NCBI GenBank assembly: GCA_003538625.1
Contig: DPRR01000028.1
Location: 124,001-188,000 of the forward strand
DNA length: 64,000 nucleotides
From: Ignavibacteriales bacterium
Lineage (GTDB): Bacteria; Bacteroidota; Ignavibacteria; Ignavibacteriales; Ignavibacteriaceae
Direction: 5' to 3'
Below are positions 61,391 through 64,000 of this stretch, in pieces. The notes under the pieces were generated by a model. The model was not told the origin of the DNA. It was given only the letters and a program-made list of their open reading frames with translations, and made no database searches. Position 1 is the first letter of the stretch. Every line of letters begins with the position of its first letter. A program made the position numbers and the translations under genes.

Positions 61391-62641
61391 TTAGTTTTGA
61401 ATTGGATTAGAATCCAATGGTGTTTTTTTCTTCTTAAGTATAAAGATTAATGCGATTATAAAAATAACTGCCAAACCAACCACAGCATAAAGCCATGTAA
61501 GATTTTGCGGCAGCACCACAGATTTCCATTCTGATATTTTTTTCTCTATTTGATCTTTTTGCTCAACTGTTAACAATTTATTGTCTAATAGATAAGGCAT
61601 CCAGTTAGAAGTGATAGTTTTAAACCATACGCTATCCGCAAACAAAGAATAAGCAGCTTCTGACTCTGCTTTACCTTTTATTCCATAATTTTTTATTTCA
61701 TCTGAAATATATTGGGTAACTACATTTGTGAATTCATTTCCGCTTGTAAAATTCTGAAGATTAATATTGTTTAATGAAAATTCTTCATTTATGGATTCCC
61801 AGGCTTCCTGACTTATTCTGTTTGACCAAACATCAAAAAGGTTATCAATGTCTTTTAACTCAGTGGTTTTATCACTCTTGCCGGCATAAACATCAACAAG
61901 TTTTGGCCCAACCTTGCGCCACATTGCTGCAAAACTTTGCTGTTGTTTTTTAATATCACTTAAGTCATTTGCTGTTAAGGAAGTAACTTCAAGAAATCTA
62001 CTGTTATCTCTAAGTGATTTTTTAACAAGAGCAAGAATATTGTTTTTTTCTACCTGTGAATAAACTGCTTCTTTATCTTTTTGAGTCATAGTAGAAATAT
62101 CACCGGCAAGTTTAGGAGTAAGACTATCCACTATACCAAATACAAGTTCATCTCTTTTTAATATGGAAGCTCTAAGGCTGGAAATAAGTCCTTCTAATTT
62201 TGAAATTGTTGCTGCATCTTTTTTTCTTTGTGATTCTAAATCAGTAATCTGGTTTAGCAATTCATTATTTCTGCGGTTTAAAAGATCAACCTCGGATTTT
62301 AATGTTGTTACCTCAGTTTGTAAAACATTTATAGAAGTGAAATCTCCTCTTCTTAATTCAATGGCGGCTTCTAATTTATCAAAAGAAGATGTATAATTTT
62401 CGGGATATAATGTTTGATCAAGAATTTCTTTTTTTGTTGAAAAATCTCTCTTCAGATTTTCAATTTCGGCTGATAATTTGTCAAGATCCTCAAGACTTGC
62501 TGCAGATTTAATTTGACCGGACAGATTTTGATATCTTTCTTTAAAACTTTGCACCATCTCATAATCTGACTGGGCAAATAATGATGAAACAGATGAATAA
62601 AAGAAAATCAATAAAAAATTTATTAAAATATATTTTTTCAT
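61391..62641 (-). CDS. Coiled-coil envelope protein with C-terminal membrane anchor
   Basis: Protein of 416 aa: signal peptide (about 1-23), a long heptad-rich coiled coil (about 30-170, for example LQTEVTTLKSEVDLLNRRNNELLNQITDLESQRKK), a helical domain (about 175-360), then a hydrophobic helix (about 383-402: LTWLYAVVGLAVIFIIALIFIL) and a basic tail KKKKTPLDSN. The likely arrangement is periplasmic coiled coil and cytoplasmic tail. Its ATG overlaps the preceding lipoprotein gene (62638-62641, ATGA). Function unknown; a scaffold or tether role is inferred from form. Confidence 0.78.
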   Translation of the reverse strand: MKKYILINFLLIFFYSSVSSLFAQSDYEMVQSFKERYQNLSGQIKSAASLEDLDKLSAEIENLKRDFSTKKEILDQTLYPENYTSSFDKLEAAIELRRGDFTSINVLQTEVTTLKSEVDLLNRRNNELLNQITDLESQRKKDAATISKLEGLISSLRASILKRDELVFGIVDSLTPKLAGDISTMTQKDKEAVYSQVEKNNILALVKKSLRDNSRFLEVTSLTANDLSDIKKQQQSFAAMWRKVGPKLVDVYAGKSDKTTELKDIDNLFDVWSNRISQEAWESINEEFSLNNINLQNFTSGNEFTNVVTQYISDEIKNYGIKGKAESEAAYSLFADSVWFKTITSNWMPYLLDNKLLTVEQKDQIEKKISEWKSVVLPQNLTWLYAVVGLAVIFIIALIFILKKKKTPLDSNPIQN

Positions 62642-63093
62642 TTTACACCTTCCTCAATTCCTTCAGAAGTAAGTTTATAGGATTTTGTATCATCCAGTAA
62701 TTCAATAAAAGAATTTCTTTGATTGAATGCGGGATTTATTAATCCAGTTTCATTTATCTGGATTTTGTTTTCTAAGCTTAATGCATTTTTTGTTACTGTA
62801 AAAACATAAACGTTCTTAAAATCCACAGCGGTCATAAAATAATAACCTTCATTATTTCTGATAAGACGAATGGATTTTCCAGCATAGGCTAGTGAGTCCT
62901 GTGTCTCTTCAAAGAATAATGCTTTTGTACTAAAACTAACTGAATGACGGTCTTCTTTTACAAATCCATCTTTATCAATCTTCAAAACAGATTCGATCGG
63001 CCAGCCAAATTGAGCAGGCTCTAATTTTAAAGAAGAACATGCAGCAAAAAATGCTATGACTCCAACTGTCAATAATATTTTGAAATAGTTCAT
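62638..63093 (-). CDS. Lipoprotein paired with the coiled-coil protein
   Basis: Protein of 151 aa: signal peptide MNYFKILLTVGVIAFFAACSS (lipobox AAC, Cys19) and a beta-rich body (WPIESVLKIDKDGFVKEDRHSVSFSTKALFFEE). I choose the start at 63093 because TGGAGTTAAA precedes it; the frame is open 18 codons further upstream. The last 4 nt overlap the coiled-coil gene, so they are a translationally coupled pair. No family recognised. Confidence 0.75.
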   Translation of the reverse strand: MNYFKILLTVGVIAFFAACSSLKLEPAQFGWPIESVLKIDKDGFVKEDRHSVSFSTKALFFEETQDSLAYAGKSIRLIRNNEGYYFMTAVDFKNVYVFTVTKNALSLENKIQINETGLINPAFNQRNSFIELLDDTKSYKLTSEGIEEGVK

Positions 63094-63225
63094 TTTAACT
63101 CCATTATTAAATCGTGAAAGTAAACTTAAGAAATCCGATAGCATCACAAAAGACCAAAATAATAAAAAATAGTCCCTTTTTGATGAAATAATAAGTTTTT
63201 TTATTAAAATTGTAATGAGAGAAAT

Positions 63226-63435
63226 CTATTCCTCAGAATTACTCGACTGTAACCCTGAATCATAATTATTCGGAAGTGGTCCGGAGGTAGAAATTCTGCC
63301 GGATTTTTTTAACAAGTCTGTTAATAAAAATTCTATTTGGGCGTTAATACTTCGCAAATCGTCAGCCGCCCATTTTTCAAGGGCGGCATAAACTCTATCA
63401 TCAATTCTTAGTAAAAATTTTTTCTTGTCCGGCAT
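63226..63435 (-). CDS. Arc-type ribbon-helix-helix DNA-binding protein
   Basis: Protein of 69 aa: KKKFLLRIDDRVYAALEKWAADDLRSINAQIEFLLTDLLKKSG is the Arc/MetJ ribbon-helix-helix: a strand (FLLRID), helix A (RVYAALEKWAADD) and helix B (SINAQIEFLLTDLL). It binds DNA as a dimer; the Ser-rich tail is probably flexible. No toxin gene is adjacent on the same strand that I recognise, so it is best called a regulator. It lies 33 nt from the unknown gene at 63469 and may be co-transcribed. Confidence 0.88.
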   Translation of the reverse strand: MPDKKKFLLRIDDRVYAALEKWAADDLRSINAQIEFLLTDLLKKSGRISTSGPLPNNYDSGLQSSNSEE

Positions 63436-63468
63436 TATTAAATCTTTATTCTTTATTGCACATCGTGA

Positions 63469-63972
63469 CTAATTATTTCTTCTGTTCCTCTGAATTATCT
63501 GATACCAAATTAACATCACTATCCAGGGATTTTCGTCAATTAAGGTAGAAGATCTTTGAATTGTAACAATATTTTGCTGCTTAAATGAAAATCTGTTTTG
63601 AAACAGCAAAAGCAATTCTTCTGATTCCGAAAAGACCTGGCAGGATTTTTTGAAGTTACCAAACTTTAATAATAATTTTTTCCCGTTCTGCAAATCAATT
63701 GAACCTCTTGTTCTAAATAAATTTGTTGTCAAGGTTGCAAAAGTCATATCATGAGCAAACTTGCGAATTGCAATGTCTGTTTTCCAAATACTCGGTCTTA
63801 TAATTTCATACTTATTATCAAACCCTTCAACAATTGCTGTAAGACTAAAGAATTTTGTAAAGTACATTTTTGCTAACACTTCGTCCGAAGATCTAAACTC
63901 ATATTCGCGTTTCCAAATAGAAGGTTGAATGAGTATCAAATTTTCACCAATATGTTTTGAAAGTGGAATCAT
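63469..63972 (-). CDS. Uncharacterised protein, possibly LURP1/Tubby-like
   Basis: Protein of 167 aa from ATG 63972 (GAGAACAAAA before it; TTG 63984 is an alternative). It is a repeated beta-strand protein: IGENLILIQPSIWKREYEFR and KYEIIRPSIWKTDIAIR contain the same IxPSIWK phrase, suggesting an internal duplication. LURP-one/Tubby-like 'scramblase' folds show this kind of alternating strand pattern, but I cannot establish membership. The C terminus is basic (QIIQRNRRNN) after a hydrophobic ENPWIVMLIWY. No function assigned. Confidence 0.68.
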   Translation of the reverse strand: MIPLSKHIGENLILIQPSIWKREYEFRSSDEVLAKMYFTKFFSLTAIVEGFDNKYEIIRPSIWKTDIAIRKFAHDMTFATLTTNLFRTRGSIDLQNGKKLLLKFGNFKKSCQVFSESEELLLLFQNRFSFKQQNIVTIQRSSTLIDENPWIVMLIWYQIIQRNRRNN

Positions 63973-64000
63973 TTTTGTTCTCAATATCTTTTAAAATTAC

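Noticed and set aside
1..64000. CRISPR array, tRNA, rRNA, IS element or prophage
   Set aside because: Read through all intergenic stretches and found no regularly spaced repeats, cloverleaf-like units, transposase or phage genes.

Overview
This window is AT-rich chromosomal DNA, almost certainly from a member of the Ignavibacteria or a close relative (Bacteroidota/Chlorobiota group). The main evidence is the number of secreted proteins ending in a type IX secretion (T9SS) type A sorting domain with the core NYPNPFNP; I count seven, plus one with a divergent FlgD-like tail. Other support comes from a PorV-like barrel, a SusC-like TonB-dependent receptor, many lipoproteins, and TTG or GTG starts next to AAGGAG-like ribosome binding sites. 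I saw no rRNA, tRNA, CRISPR array, prophage or insertion-sequence transposase.

Layout. 1-7.7 kb: a T9SS subtilase, a tandem pair of paralogous repeat lipoproteins, and a T9SS protein broken by two homopolymer frameshifts; the last three genes lie between two copies of an identical terminator. 7.7-18.9 kb: a POT-type transporter, a PDZ/GAF sensor kinase with its OmpR-type regulator, then a mannosidase operon: GH125, a very large GH92-GH47 fusion, an orphan protein and an Omp85-like barrel. 19-26.3 kb: T9SS-anchored 5'-nucleotidase, small lipoprotein, BNR/sialidase-like surface protein, barrel-like lipoprotein. 26.3-32.7 kb: zinc-ribbon membrane protein, acyl-CoA synthetase, haem lipoprotein (DUF3365), MATE-like transporter, membrane-anchored MsrB, second POT transporter.

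32.9-41.2 kb (minus strand): a four-gene operon of DUF4397 lipoprotein, TonB-dependent receptor, a very large secreted protein and a PorV-like barrel, closed by a strong terminator. 41.7-49.8 kb (minus): a cluster in which four of six products carry a thioredoxin-like CxxC (three Omp28-like, one TlpA-like), three of the six are T9SS cargo, and repeated hairpins sit between genes. 50-57.8 kb: H-type lectin, YjbR protein, D-amino-acid aminotransferase-like enzyme translationally coupled to a B-family DNA polymerase, a small protein bracketed by two related hairpins, a MntA-HepT toxin-antitoxin pair, an EamA transporter, a lipoprotein and a DUF1684 lipoprotein. 58-64 kb: short RecQ bracketed by two copies of an inverted-repeat element, lipoprotein MsrA, F420-reductase-like Rossmann protein, coiled-coil membrane protein with a partner lipoprotein, a ribbon-helix-helix protein and an unknown protein.

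Overall this is an envelope-centred segment: polysaccharide (mannan) degradation, nucleotide and peptide scavenging, surface display by T9SS, and periplasmic redox repair. The strongest candidates for something undescribed are the GH92-GH47 fusion with its operon and the CxxC surface-protein cluster.
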